From JBAXTU01 sp037130015 (lineage in GTDB: Bacteria > Patescibacteriota > Patescibacteriia > 2-01-FULL-39-33), in NCBI GenBank assembly GCA_037130015.1, contig JBAXTU010000002.1, positions 7,681-71,680 of the forward strand: DNA of 64,000 nt, written 5' to 3'. Made by a program: the position numbers and the translations under genes. The notes under the pieces were generated by a model, which was not told the DNA's origin, did not search any database, and saw only the letters and a list, made by a program, of their open reading frames with translations. This document shows positions 42,492-51,374 of the stretch, one piece after another. How positions within the stretch are numbered: the first letter of the stretch is position 1; every line of letters starts with the position of its first letter.

Positions 42492-43746
42492 TCTATTCAA
42501 AAATAAACGTGGCTTTGTCCTACTCGCCTCAATTATGGTTATGTCACTAATGATGGCTTTGGCTTTGTATTTGACAGAATTTACCATTACAGAAATGAAA
42601 ATTTCTTCCAGTCAGTCAGTAGCCACCCAAACCTACTATCTGGCCGAGAGCGCCATTGCCGAAGCAATTTGGAGAATTAAAAATGACTCTACTTGGAAAA
42701 ATAATTTTGAAAATGATCCCAATTGGTCAATGACTTACACTCGCCATGATGCCTTATACCCAGGAGCTTCCTATACTATTAATATCCAAAATACTGGGGA
42801 AGCCCGCGGACAAATCATTGCTACCGGTTTTTTGCCCTTAGGCAAAAGCACAGCTCAAAGAGTGACCAAGGCCATTGTTTATAAAGCTCTGGGCACAAGT
42901 CTAATAAATGATGATGGCACCTATGCTGACACTGGCATGGATGTTTATGGTAGCTATATTCATGTTCAAAATGGCAGTATTTTTGCCAATGGCAATATTG
43001 ATGTCAGTTTTTGGACAACCTTACAATCTGATAATACTGTTGGCACAGCCCACAACCTCAATTCAAATTGGTTCTCAAATATTGTCGGCACAAAAATGGC
43101 CGCCAATAATACTCCGCCAAATCCTGCCACTTCAACACCTATGCCAGCTATTTCTTTTGATAATTTAAGTGATCCAAATTCATATCTTAGTCAAGCCACA
43201 GCCCAAGAATTAGCCGATGGCCAAAAACATGTTTTTACAGCCACTGAATTTAGTAATTACATGTGGACCAATAAAAACCTAACAATCAATGGCATTACTT
43301 ACGTTAAGGGTGATGTTAATATAACTGGTCCGCAAAGACTGACTATTAATGGAGTACTAATATCTGATGGCAGTATTACTGTTGGCAAAAATACTTGGTT
43401 TTGTTGTTGGAATGATTTTGATCGTTGCGGGCGGTCAGTGGTTATTATAAATCAACCAACAACCACATCTCCTTCCGGACTAGTCGCCAAAAGCAATGTT
43501 AATTTTGATTTATGTTTTAATACTTTTGATTCAGAGGGATTAATTTATGCTAATAACCAAGTTAACATGCTTAGTCTGCCAGCGAGCTTTGCTGTTGAAG
43601 GTGCAGTAGCTGGACGCTACATGGTCTTTACTAGTTTATGGCAAGGAGTAAATATTCTTTTTAATAATGCCCTAGTTAATGCCACTTTGGGCAACCCAAT
43701 GTATTCACCTGTCGTCACAGTAGACCACTGGGAAGAAGAATATTAA
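42475..43746 (+). CDS. PilX-like large minor pilin
   Basis: 423 aa from MDAISNLFKNKRG|FVLLAS; an ATG at 42445 is possible but gives a very long leader peptide. The N-terminal helix (SIMVMSLMMALALYLTEF) and YLAESAIAEAIWRIKND match PilX/PilX-N domains, in which position +5 is often not Glu. The 250-residue C-terminal extension (WFCCWNDFDRCGRSV, NFDLCFNTFDSEG) looks like a beta-helix or bactofilin-like domain, with Cys that may pair. Possibly the pilus tip adhesin. Confidence 0.75.
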   Translation: MDAISNLFKNKRGFVLLASIMVMSLMMALALYLTEFTITEMKISSSQSVATQTYYLAESAIAEAIWRIKNDSTWKNNFENDPNWSMTYTRHDALYPGASYTINIQNTGEARGQIIATGFLPLGKSTAQRVTKAIVYKALGTSLINDDGTYADTGMDVYGSYIHVQNGSIFANGNIDVSFWTTLQSDNTVGTAHNLNSNWFSNIVGTKMAANNTPPNPATSTPMPAISFDNLSDPNSYLSQATAQELADGQKHVFTATEFSNYMWTNKNLTINGITYVKGDVNITGPQRLTINGVLISDGSITVGKNTWFCCWNDFDRCGRSVVIINQPTTTSPSGLVAKSNVNFDLCFNTFDSEGLIYANNQVNMLSLPASFAVEGAVAGRYMVFTSLWQGVNILFNNALVNATLGNPMYSPVVTVDHWEEEY

Positions 43747-43791
43747 AAAATAAAACTAGCCCCTATTAATAAAATACTTTATAATTAGCAC

Positions 43792-44850
43792 ATGGGATTT
43801 TTATCAACAACAGAAAGCAGTTTTGGCTTGGATATTTCACAACGAGATATCCGCTTGGTTCAGTTGGCCAAACATGGCAAAAAAGTAGATATTCAACTTT
43901 ATAGCGAACTACATTTACCAGTCGGATGTTTAGAAGCCGGGGAAATAAAAAACCCCAAGGTTTTTTTGGAATCCCTAAAAAAACTAATGCATACCAAACA
44001 TGGCCGAGGACATCTAAGCGATGAAGTCATTACTGTCTTACCTGAACAAAAAACTTTCATGAAAATTTTTGACTTGCCAAAAGAAAATATTTCTGTCAGG
44101 GAACAAATAGTAAAAATTCTACCCCAACATTTGCCTTTTGATCCAGAATCTATGTATTTTGATTTTCAAGTTATTAAGCGCGAACCAACCAGACGCACCG
44201 TACTCGTGGGCGCTTGCGCCAAAACCATTGTTAATTCCTATTTTGAAATTCTTAATCAAGCCGGCTTATCAGTAGTGGCCATGGAGATTGAAGCCTCAGT
44301 CATTGATCGCTTGCTTATTGAATATAATGACGAAAAAGATCCACAAATTATTATTGATTTTGGAGCCAATCGCAGTGGCTTGTTTCTTTATGATCAAGGT
44401 AGTATAAAATTCACAGTCAGTTTGCCGGTTTCAGGAATTAAAACCGATCAACTTATTGCTAGCACCCTTAGTTTAGATTTGGAAAAAGCCGAACAAGCCA
44501 AAATTGCCTGTGGCATGGATCCAGCCAAAGCTAATGGAGCTATTTGTGATATTTTAAATAAAATCGTTGAAGAAGTGGCCGTCAGCGTCACTCAAGCCAT
44601 TAATTTTTATGACAATAATTTTCCAGAACATCAGCGACCAGCAAAAATTGTACTCTGTGGCGGTGGTGCTAATATGTACAATATCAATCAAACTTTACAA
44701 AATAAAATAGGCTTGCCCACCATTATCAGTGATCCATGGAAAAACATCAAAAATCCTAATCCCAGTTATTTCACCCCGCAAAAATCACAATCATTCGTCA
44801 CGGCCATGGGCCTGGCCTTGCGTGGTGCTAATTTAGAAAAATATTTATGA
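43792..44850 (+). CDS. pilM: Type IV pilus assembly protein PilM
   Basis: 352 aa. Actin-like ATPase fold with GLDISQRDIRLVQL (phosphate 1), IIIDFGANRSGLFLY (phosphate 2), and VLCGGGANMYNINQTLQNKIG (adenosine). It binds the N-terminus of PilN in the cytoplasmic ring. A TATAAT at 43780-43785, only 6 bp before the ATG, may give a nearly leaderless internal transcript. Confidence 0.94.
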   Translation: MGFLSTTESSFGLDISQRDIRLVQLAKHGKKVDIQLYSELHLPVGCLEAGEIKNPKVFLESLKKLMHTKHGRGHLSDEVITVLPEQKTFMKIFDLPKENISVREQIVKILPQHLPFDPESMYFDFQVIKREPTRRTVLVGACAKTIVNSYFEILNQAGLSVVAMEIEASVIDRLLIEYNDEKDPQIIIDFGANRSGLFLYDQGSIKFTVSLPVSGIKTDQLIASTLSLDLEKAEQAKIACGMDPAKANGAICDILNKIVEEVAVSVTQAINFYDNNFPEHQRPAKIVLCGGGANMYNINQTLQNKIGLPTIISDPWKNIKNPNPSYFTPQKSQSFVTAMGLALRGANLEKYL

Positions 44851-45395
44851 TAACTATCAATATTATGTCCCCAGAGCAAAGGGGCATGATTCGCAACAAA
44901 AGAATATACAGCACCATCAAAGAAATAATAACTTTGTTTATTTTGTTTGCCTGCCTCATCTCTGTTTTTATGATTGTATCGCGTGATTTTTTACAAGAAC
45001 AACTGCAAACACTTGTAGAACAAAACTCTTCAGATCCAACATCTTCACAAAAAATCGGCACTCGCATAGCTGTTTTAAACCGACAAATTTCTGATGCCAC
45101 CAGTGTGCAGAAAGATTTTAAAAAATGGTCAGCTTTGATTTTGGCTATTAATACGGCTACTACCAAAAATATTGCTTATACTTCTTTTCACGCCTATGGC
45201 TCAAACCTGTCTGTAGAAATTAGCGGAACCGCAACTACTAGGGATGATTTATTAAAATTAAAAGAATCTCTGACAGCCAGTGGTTTGTTTTTAAACATTG
45301 ATTTGCCTCTTTCTGATCTTTTAGCCAAAGGCCAAAACAGCTTTCACATCAAGGCAACATTTGATAAGAAAAAACAATCAATCATCCAACCATGA
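44847..45395 (+). CDS. pilN: PilN-like type IV pilus protein
   Basis: 182 aa. Short cytoplasmic start MITINIMSPEQRGMIRNKRI (in place of INLLP, the PilM-binding motif), TM helix about 27-50, coiled-coil segment, then a ferredoxin-like beta-alpha-beta domain (AYTSFHAYGSNLSVEISGTA). Overlaps pilM by 4 bp and the next gene by 4 bp. Identified mainly by size, topology and position. Confidence 0.78.
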   Translation: MITINIMSPEQRGMIRNKRIYSTIKEIITLFILFACLISVFMIVSRDFLQEQLQTLVEQNSSDPTSSQKIGTRIAVLNRQISDATSVQKDFKKWSALILAINTATTKNIAYTSFHAYGSNLSVEISGTATTRDDLLKLKESLTASGLFLNIDLPLSDLLAKGQNSFHIKATFDKKKQSIIQP

Positions 45396-45925
45396 ATAAA
45401 CAAATAATAAAATTTGCCATAAATGTTCTACTACTATTAGTAGTCTTATTGGGTTTGACTTTTGGTATTATTGTGCCGTCATTCAATGCTATTATAAATG
45501 ATAGTAAAAAAGTTAGTATTGAACGCTTAGCTTTGGAAAAAAAAATAGCAGCCAATAGCGATATTAAAAAAACCAAGGCTCAACTAGAAGAAGTTGAAAA
45601 ACAAATCAACCAATTGGACAAAATCTATATCATCAAAAATCACGAGCTTGAATTTATTAACTATCTTGATAATCTATCAACTAAAAATGGCATTACAGCC
45701 AGTTTTAACCCTGATTTTACAATAGCCAATAATGCCAAAAAAAATATCCAAACCATACCGCTCAGAATTAATGCTAGTGGCGATTATGCAAAATTAATGC
45801 TTTGGCTCCAAAGCATAGAAGCTATGCCCTATTATTTTAATATTGATGAAATCAACTTTTCTAATCAGGCAACTGATGCTAATTTACAAAATATACAATT
45901 GGCTGGCCGTGTTTATTTAAAATAA
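45392..45925 (+). CDS. pilO: PilO-like type IV pilus protein
   Basis: 177 aa. TM helix about 8-30, then a coiled coil (KKTKAQLEEVEKQINQLDKI) and a small alpha/beta domain with FINYLDNLSTKNGITASFNP and SGDYAKLMLWLQSIEAMPYY, the typical PilO pattern. It forms the periplasmic/external alignment complex with PilN. Confidence 0.82.
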   Translation: MNKQIIKFAINVLLLLVVLLGLTFGIIVPSFNAIINDSKKVSIERLALEKKIAANSDIKKTKAQLEEVEKQINQLDKIYIIKNHELEFINYLDNLSTKNGITASFNPDFTIANNAKKNIQTIPLRINASGDYAKLMLWLQSIEAMPYYFNIDEINFSNQATDANLQNIQLAGRVYLK

Positions 45926-45929
45926 TAAT

Positions 45930-46268
45930 ATGATAAAAGAAGATAAAAAAATCCAACAACTTGAAGAGCAACAAGAAGGCAAGACCAAGATTAATTATTT
46001 TAAAATTTTAAAATTAATTTATCCTTTGGCTTTACTGGCAGTTTCAGGTGGCCTGATCTTTACGGTTTGGTTTATGTACTCCAATTTTTATAAAACTATG
46101 ACCGAAACTCAGACAGTCACCACCCTACAAAAAGAATTAATGCAAAATATTTTAAATAAAGACGGTTTTGATGCTTTAATAAAATCTATGCAAAATAAAA
46201 CCACGGCCAAATCAATAACACCTAACAAAAATACTTTTACTCCCCTACCAGCGCCAAAAGTGAAATAA
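45930..46268 (+). CDS. Single-pass membrane protein at the end of the pilus operon (112 aa)
   Basis: Cytoplasmic basic/acidic N-terminus, one TM helix (about 33-54), then a short external helix and a Pro/Thr-rich tail. It occupies the PilP position but has no lipobox and no PilP HR domain; Patescibacteria lack an outer-membrane secretin, so a true PilP is not expected. Function unknown. Confidence 0.6.
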   Translation: MIKEDKKIQQLEEQQEGKTKINYFKILKLIYPLALLAVSGGLIFTVWFMYSNFYKTMTETQTVTTLQKELMQNILNKDGFDALIKSMQNKTTAKSITPNKNTFTPLPAPKVK

Positions 46269-46283
46269 AAAATATTATAAAAC

Positions 46284-46318
46284 AAAAAAGAGATGTAATA
46301 AACTTGCATCTCTTTTTT
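46284..46318. terminator. Bidirectional intrinsic terminator
   Basis: AAAAAAGAGATG pairs with CATCTCTTTTTT (46284-46318). It ends the pilus operon and could also stop minus-strand transcription from iscS. Confidence 0.92.
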
Positions 46319-46323
46319 AGCGC

Positions 46324-46351
46324 GTAGAGACGCATTGCAATGCGTCTCTAC
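46324..46351. repeat. 28-bp perfect palindrome (dispersed-repeat type)
   Basis: GTAGAGACGCATTG followed by its exact inverse CAATGCGTCTCTAC, between the terminator and the iscS stop. Similar GTAGAGACGCATTGCAATGC elements are dispersed in many unrelated bacterial genomes, from memory. Confidence 0.8.
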
Positions 46352-46354
46352 ATT

Positions 46355-47539
46355 TTATTGTAATGGTGACATTTTCCTCAGCCGTTCAATAATTGGTGGC
46401 AATTTTTTTATAATAATATCAATATCTTTTTTAGTATTAAACCTGCCAATGGAAACACGAATACTTCCATGAGCCAATTCAGGCTTGACACCCATAGCCA
46501 CCAGTACATGGCTGGGAGCTAGTGAACCAGAAGAACAAGCTGAGCCAGTGGACACGGCAATGCCAGTATTTGAAAGCATTAATAAAATACTCTCCCCTTC
46601 TGCTCCGGCAAAAATAAAACTAGCATTGCCAGGCAAACGATTTTTTATATCACCTGTCACTATAGTGCGAGGTATTTTATTTTTTATTTCTTTAACTAAA
46701 TAATCTCTCAGCTGTTTAATTTTTTTGACTTCCAGATTTATTACTTTTTTATTCAACAATAATTCTACGGCCCGACCCAAACCCACAATCCCGGCCACAT
46801 TATAAGTGCCTGAACGTTTATTATTCTGTTGGCCACCGCCAAGCATTATCGGTTCAATGGGCGTGCCATTTTTTATATATAAAATGCCAACTCCCTTGGG
46901 ACCATAAATTTTATGAGCAGAAAGAGATAATAAATCAACTCCCAATTTTTCAACATTACAATCAAGACAAGCAACTGCTTGCGTGGCATCAGTATGAAAA
47001 TAAATTTTATTTTTTCTCTTTTTATTTTCTTCTTTAATAATTTTTCCAATTTCTTTTATTGGCTGGACAGTTCCTATTTCGTTATTGGCATACATAATAG
47101 AAACCAAAATTGTATTGGACTTTATGGCCTGACTTACTTTTTTAACATCAACCAAACCGTTTTTATCAACTGCTAAAAAAGTCACTTCCACACCTTCACG
47201 CTGGAGCTCCTTGGCTGGCGCCAAAATTGCATCATGCTCTATTTGGGAAATAATTATATGAGGTTTAAAGTCATTTTTTTGCCTTTTAAAAGCCCTTGTA
47301 AGGCCCAAAATAGCCCAATTGTCGCTTTCTGTAGCGCCAGACGTGAAATATACCTCTTTTGCCTGGCAACGAAGAAAATCAGCAATTTTAGCTTGTGCTT
47401 CATCCACAGCTTGGCGGGCTTTTAAGCCACCAAAGTGAAGTGAGGAAGCATTGCCAAAAAATTCAAAAAAGTATGGTTCCATGGTTTTTTTAACCTTTGG
47501 ATCAATTTTTGTGGTAGCTGCATTATCAAGATAAATCAT
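46355..47539 (-). CDS. iscS: Cysteine desulfurase (IscS/NifS family)
   Basis: 394 aa from MIYLDNAATTKIDPKVKKTM; an ATG 15 nt upstream lies next to a repeat and is less likely. PLP lysine in SLSAHKIYGPKGVG, active-site Cys loop in STGSACSSGSLAPSHVL, and GNASSLHFGG. It supplies sulfur for Fe-S clusters on IscU. Last gene of iscR-iscU-iscS. Confidence 0.95.
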   Translation of the reverse strand: MIYLDNAATTKIDPKVKKTMEPYFFEFFGNASSLHFGGLKARQAVDEAQAKIADFLRCQAKEVYFTSGATESDNWAILGLTRAFKRQKNDFKPHIIISQIEHDAILAPAKELQREGVEVTFLAVDKNGLVDVKKVSQAIKSNTILVSIMYANNEIGTVQPIKEIGKIIKEENKKRKNKIYFHTDATQAVACLDCNVEKLGVDLLSLSAHKIYGPKGVGILYIKNGTPIEPIMLGGGQQNNKRSGTYNVAGIVGLGRAVELLLNKKVINLEVKKIKQLRDYLVKEIKNKIPRTIVTGDIKNRLPGNASFIFAGAEGESILLMLSNTGIAVSTGSACSSGSLAPSHVLVAMGVKPELAHGSIRVSIGRFNTKKDIDIIIKKLPPIIERLRKMSPLQ

Positions 47540-47549
47540 ATTTATAAAT

Positions 47550-47579
47550 GTCATCCCGGGCTTGACCCGGGATCCCGCG
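47550..47579. repeat. Intergenic inverted-repeat element between iscU and iscS
   Basis: ATCCCGGG-CTTGA-CCCGGGAT (47553-47573), followed by CCCGCG. The GTCATCCCGGGCTTGACCCG type is a widespread intergenic repeat. It fills the only gap in the isc operon. Confidence 0.75.
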
Positions 47580-47593
47580 TTTAACAGGTTATA

Positions 47594-47989
47594 TTATTTT
47601 TTTAATTTTTTATTTTTTGACCGATAATCTTTAATAGCCTCTCCCAAGCCTTCATGTGCCAAAACCGAACAATGCATTTTGACCGCTGGTAATCCGCCAA
47701 GTTCTTCAGCAATTTGCAACTTGCCGATTTTTTCAGCTTCGGCTATGGTTTTACCTTTGGCCATTTCCGTGAGCATGGACGAGGTGGCAATAGCAGCGCC
47801 ACAACCCAAAGTTTGAAATTTAATGTCTTTAATTATCTCCTCCCCTTTTTTATTTTTAGAGACAGAGATAAAAATTCTCATCATATCACCGCAAGTAGGA
47901 TTGCCCACCAACCCCACACCATCGGCGTTTTTTATTTCACCCTGATTACTGGGATTACTAAAATGTTTTAACACTTTTTCGTTATACAT
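47594..47989 (-). CDS. iscU: Fe-S cluster scaffold protein IscU
   Basis: 131 aa. The three ligand cysteines are present: GNPTCGD (C33), TLGCGAA (C63) and MHCSVLA (C107). It starts MYNEKVLKHFSNPSNQGEIK, as in NifU-N/IscU of Gram-positives and CPR. It builds 2Fe-2S clusters with IscS. It is 17 bp downstream of iscR. Confidence 0.95.
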   Translation of the reverse strand: MYNEKVLKHFSNPSNQGEIKNADGVGLVGNPTCGDMMRIFISVSKNKKGEEIIKDIKFQTLGCGAAIATSSMLTEMAKGKTIAEAEKIGKLQIAEELGGLPAVKMHCSVLAHEGLGEAIKDYRSKNKKLKK

Positions 47990-48006
47990 ATATTTATTAT
48001 TATTTT

Positions 48007-48408
48007 TTAAACTAAATCAGCCAAAGAAAATTTCCTGAGCGTTTTAATAATATTTTTTTGCAATTCTTCCCAAACTTTTTTGGTGAGACACCCCTTGACT
48101 GAACAAGCAATTTTGTTACTTTCTTTAGAGACACAATAAAATACAGCCATGGGGCCATCAAGAGCTTCAACGATTTCAAAAATATTTATCTTTTTAGCTG
48201 GTCTATACAGTACATAACCGCCAGTAGATCCTTTGGAACTTTTCACTAAATTGTTGCTTTTTAATTTGGCAAATAATTGTTCCAAATAGGCTTGAGAAAT
48301 ATGGGTAGCTTTGGCGATTTGTGTGAGCGATAATGGCTGACTATCTTTATTTTTAGCCAGCATCACCATGGCCCGCAAACCATACTCGGTTTTGGTGGTG
48401 AACATCAT
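48007..48408 (-). CDS. iscR: Rrf2-family Fe-S cluster-responsive regulator (IscR-like)
   Basis: 133 aa. Winged helix with FTTKTEYGLRAMVMLA, THISQAYLEQLFAKLKSNNL and STGGYVLYRP; Cys92, Cys102 and Cys107 form an IscR-type cluster-binding triad (YCV, ACSVKGC). The start is Met1 or Met2. It likely represses its own isc operon when loaded with 2Fe-2S; this is established for IscR and inferred here. Confidence 0.9.
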   Translation of the reverse strand: MMFTTKTEYGLRAMVMLAKNKDSQPLSLTQIAKATHISQAYLEQLFAKLKSNNLVKSSKGSTGGYVLYRPAKKINIFEIVEALDGPMAVFYCVSKESNKIACSVKGCLTKKVWEELQKNIIKTLRKFSLADLV

Positions 48409-48458
48409 ATAATTACTATTATTATTTAATACCTACAAGATTAGTTGGTTATATCTTT

Positions 48459-48487
48459 ATCATAACAAACAAAAAAAGTCCTGTCAA
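48459..48487 (-). promoter_or_regulatory. Sigma70 promoter of iscR-iscU-iscS
   Basis: On the minus strand TTGACA (48482-48487), a 17-bp spacer and TATGAT (48459-48464), then a leader of about 45 nt with ATAACCAACTAATCTTGTAG, where an IscR site could lie. The -35 hexamer is the loop of the terminator at 48471-48495. Confidence 0.72.
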
Positions 48488-48495
48488 GGACTTTT
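48471..48495. terminator. Terminator hairpin whose loop is the isc -35 box
   Basis: AAAAGTCC-TTGACA-GGACTTTTTTT on the minus strand, downstream of the lipoprotein gene at 48562. The loop is exactly TTGACA. Confidence 0.7.
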
Positions 48496-48500
48496 AAACC

Positions 48501-48560
48501 CCTGCCTACCGGCCAGGCAGACTCCCTTTACGAAAGAGAGGTGCCCAAAGGGCGGAGGGT
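48501..48560. repeat. Composite inverted-repeat element
   Basis: CCTGCCTACCGGCCAGGCAG (48501-48520), nearly palindromic, is followed by a nested hairpin segment with CTCCCTTTACGAAAGAGAG and GCCCAAAGGGC, ending GGAGGG. It abuts the stop codon of the lipoprotein gene. Both halves resemble repeats dispersed in other genomes. Confidence 0.65.
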
Positions 48561-48561
48561 T

Positions 48562-49182
48562 TTAACAAGGATTATTATGAGTTTCTTGTCTAGTGATAGT
48601 ATCATCAATACGATCAGCAATAATATTGACTTGGCCTTCGTATGCCTTTTGTACGCAACACTGACCATCACGAAAATTAAACTGATACTTTCCGCCAGCC
48701 AATTCAACTAATTGAATTCCACTAATCTGACTTATCTTATTATAAATATCAAGTCCGCTAGTCAGATTGTATTTCATTTTTATTAATTTCCAAAGGTCAG
48801 GATTACGTCTCTCCATACCAGCAATAGATACATCAGCTATTGGAACTGGCAAACCATAACAAACTCCAGGATTATATTTATCAACCAAATATAATTTTAC
48901 TTTCAATTCATTAGTGACAACAAAAGAAGGTTGGCTGGCGACTAAGTCAACTTCTCCGGCCGGCGCAGGCGCACTAGTCGGATAAAACTTTTTAACAGGC
49001 TTGACTTGACTATTGGTAGCTGGCGGAGGCGTGGGTGTGGCCACTGAACCATTAATTAAACCAACTGGTGTGTTATCCACATTAACGTCTGGCACATTAG
49101 TAGGCGGAGCGACTGGTTTGGCACTACAACCAGCCAAAACCGTCATAGAAATAATAAGCAAAAATAGGGCTATTTTTTTCAT
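48562..49182 (-). CDS. Lipoprotein of unknown function (206 aa)
   Basis: Lipoprotein signal MKKIALFLLIISMTVLAGC with Cys at 19, then a Pro/Val-rich linker (residues 20-70) and a C-terminal alpha/beta domain with five Cys (GVCYG, GQCCV, NNPC) that may form disulfides. No recognised family. The ATG is 111 bp from the divergent rpmA start. Confidence 0.72.
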   Translation of the reverse strand: MKKIALFLLIISMTVLAGCSAKPVAPPTNVPDVNVDNTPVGLINGSVATPTPPPATNSQVKPVKKFYPTSAPAPAGEVDLVASQPSFVVTNELKVKLYLVDKYNPGVCYGLPVPIADVSIAGMERRNPDLWKLIKMKYNLTSGLDIYNKISQISGIQLVELAGGKYQFNFRDGQCCVQKAYEGQVNIIADRIDDTITRQETHNNPC

Positions 49183-49230
49183 AATAATTAATGATTAGTT
49201 ATGCTTTAATTATAGCAAAACCAAGTGCCC

Positions 49231-49259
49231 TTGACTAATATTTCAAAATCAGTTAAAAT
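49231..49259 (+). promoter_or_regulatory. Sigma70 promoter of rpmA
   Basis: TTGACT (49231-49236), a 17-bp spacer and TAAAAT (49254-49259), 34 bp before the ATG at 49294. Confidence 0.7.
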
Positions 49260-49293
49260 ATCTTTGTTATCAATATTAATAATATCTCTAAAT

Positions 49294-49566
49294 ATGGCGC
49301 ATAAAAAAGCAGGCGGTAGTACTAGGCTGGGCCGCGATTCCAATGCTCAACGCTTGGGTGTCAAACTCTATGGCAGTGAAAAAGCCAAAAGTGGCGACAT
49401 TATCATTCGCCAACGAGGTACCAGATATAGAGCAGGTGAAAATACCAAAGTTGGCAAAGATGACACTATTTTTGCCACCTCGGCCGGTGTGGTCAGCTTC
49501 AACAAAAAGAAAGTCAAAAAATTTACCGGCAAGTTAGAATACGCTCAGATAGTAAACGTAAAATAA
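49294..49566 (+). CDS. rpmA: Large ribosomal subunit protein bL27
   Basis: 90 aa from [20 protein letters not shown]; the frame is open back to 49225, but that overlaps the promoter. [30 protein letters not shown] and [10 protein letters not shown] are diagnostic. The N-terminal tail contacts the peptidyl transferase centre. No cleavable N-terminal extension of the Firmicutes type. It stands alone, without rplU beside it. Confidence 0.96.
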   Translation: MAHKKAGGSTRLGRDSNAQRLGVKLYGSEKAKSGDIIIRQRGTRYRAGENTKVGKDDTIFATSAGVVSFNKKKVKKFTGKLEYAQIVNVK

Positions 49567-49582
49567 ACTTATCTCTTTTCAA

Positions 49583-49613
49583 AACAACCCTTCAAATTGA
49601 AGGGTTGTTTTTA
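49583..49613. terminator. Bidirectional terminator between rpmA and pyrG
   Basis: ACAACCCTTCAA-AT-TGAAGGGTTGT (49583-49607) with A- and T-rich flanks serves the two convergent genes. Confidence 0.88.
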
Positions 49614-49616
49614 TTT

Positions 49617-51248
49617 CTATCTTTTCAACCCCGCTTCAATCAATCCTACAAACAAGGGATGACCTTGAGGCGGACGTGATTTGAGTTCCGGATGGAATTG
49701 CACGCCCACAAAAAACGGGTGCATGGATTTTGGCAGTTCAATAATTTCTACTAATTTTTTGTCAGGACTAGTGCCGGCAAAAACCAAACCTTTATTTTGC
49801 ATCACGTCTCTAAAATCATTATTAAATTCATAACGATGGCGATGGCGTTCGGAAATTTTGCTGGTGCCATAAAGTTTTGCCACCATGGATTTTGGTTCTA
49901 ACACACAAGGATAAGCGCCCAGTCGCATGGTGTTGCCATATTGTTTTTTGGATAACTTTTCAGCTTGCTCCGGCATAATATGAATGACCGGATTTTTAGT
50001 ATTGGGATTTATTTCGGTTGTATGTGCATCTTTCAAACCACAAACATTTCTAGCAAATTCAATTGTTGCCAGTTGCATGCCATAACACAATCCCAAATAT
50101 GGAATTTTATTTTCTCTGGCATATTTAATGGCTGAAATTTTGCCCTCTATTCCCCGACTGCCAAAACCTCCCGGCACCACCAAACAATCAAATTTTTTAA
50201 GTTCTTTTAATTTATTTTTGTCTTTTTCATAAGCGTCAGAATTGATCCAGGAAATCTCAGGCTTGACGCCATTTTTCCAAGAGGCGTGTTTGATTGATTC
50301 AATGACTGAGATATAAGCATCCGACAGGATAAAATCGCCACTGGCAAAATATTTTCCTACAATACCTACTTTGACTTTTTTCTTGGCATGTTTGGATGTA
50401 TCTATCATTTTTTTCCAAGCAGTCCAATTTTTCGGTTTGGCTTTCAAACCAAAACGCTTCATGATTTTTTCGCCCAATTTTTCTTTGACAAAATTAAGTG
50501 GCACTTCATAAATAATATCAATGTCCGGAGCGGAAATAATATCATCTTTGTGCACATTACAAAACAAAGCAATTTTTTCTTTGCGTGGGCCATCCACTGG
50601 GCACTCAGCACGACACAAAACAAAATCCGGCTGAATACCGACCGAGTTCAATTCTTTGGCTGCCATTTGGGTGGGTTTGGTTTTCATTTCGCCGATTTTT
50701 GACGGGATTGGCAAATACGATACCAACACAAACAGCACGTCATTTTTTTCATCCAAATGCATCATTCTAGCTGCTTCCAAATACAAAACATTTTGATATT
50801 CTCCGACTGTTCCGCCCACTTCAATGATTGTCACATCAGCCTTGGCTTTGGCCGTGGCTTTTTTGATACGATTGATAACTTCATAGGGAATATGAGGCAC
50901 GGCTTCCACACATTTACCGCCGTATTCCAAATTACGTTCGCGATTAATGACTGACTGATACACACGACCAGTGGTCATATAATTGTCGCGATAGATATTG
51001 GTGTCCAAAAATCTTTCATAGTTGCCGATATCTTGATCGGTTTCGTCGCCATCGTCGGTGACAAACACTTCGCCGTGCTCCACTGGATTCATAGTTCCAG
51101 CATCCACATTAAGATAAGGATCGATTTTGACAGCTGTCACGCTCACGCCTTGATTCTGCAAAATTTTGCCGATACTGGCAGCCACAATACCTTTGCCAAC
51201 TCCGGACATCACTCCGCCGATGACAAAAATAAATTTGTTTTTGGACAT
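49617..51248 (-). CDS. pyrG: CTP synthase
   Basis: 543 aa. Synthetase domain KFIFVIGGVMSGVGKGIVAA and IDPYLNVDAGTMNPVEHGEV; glutaminase domain with PGGFGSRG, the nucleophile Cys in LGLCYGMQLA and the C-terminal HPEL motif in VGVQFHPELKSRP. It makes CTP from UTP, ATP and glutamine. It is separated from rplI by a terminator. Confidence 0.98.
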   Translation of the reverse strand: MSKNKFIFVIGGVMSGVGKGIVAASIGKILQNQGVSVTAVKIDPYLNVDAGTMNPVEHGEVFVTDDGDETDQDIGNYERFLDTNIYRDNYMTTGRVYQSVINRERNLEYGGKCVEAVPHIPYEVINRIKKATAKAKADVTIIEVGGTVGEYQNVLYLEAARMMHLDEKNDVLFVLVSYLPIPSKIGEMKTKPTQMAAKELNSVGIQPDFVLCRAECPVDGPRKEKIALFCNVHKDDIISAPDIDIIYEVPLNFVKEKLGEKIMKRFGLKAKPKNWTAWKKMIDTSKHAKKKVKVGIVGKYFASGDFILSDAYISVIESIKHASWKNGVKPEISWINSDAYEKDKNKLKELKKFDCLVVPGGFGSRGIEGKISAIKYARENKIPYLGLCYGMQLATIEFARNVCGLKDAHTTEINPNTKNPVIHIMPEQAEKLSKKQYGNTMRLGAYPCVLEPKSMVAKLYGTSKISERHRHRYEFNNDFRDVMQNKGLVFAGTSPDKKLVEIIELPKSMHPFFVGVQFHPELKSRPPQGHPLFVGLIEAGLKR

Positions 51249-51267
51249 AAGTTTTTTATATTATTTT

Positions 51268-51286
51268 AATTCGCCAGTTGGCAAAT
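51268..51286. promoter_or_regulatory. Palindromic element before pyrG, shared with pilB
   Basis: AATTCGCCAGTTGGCAAAT, 20 bp before the pyrG ATG. It differs by one base from 38174-38192. Confidence 0.4.
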
Positions 51287-51292
51287 TTTTCA

Positions 51293-51327
51293 AAACAAAA
51301 ATAGAGGCTGGAAATTTTCCTCTATTA
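51293..51327 (-). terminator. Intrinsic terminator of rplI
   Basis: On the minus strand AATAGAGG-AAAATTTCCAG-CCTCTATT, followed by TTTGTTTTG. Confidence 0.8.
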
Positions 51328-51374
51328 AAATGGTGAGATGGTTTAAAAACAATCTCATTTTCAAACAACGAAAA

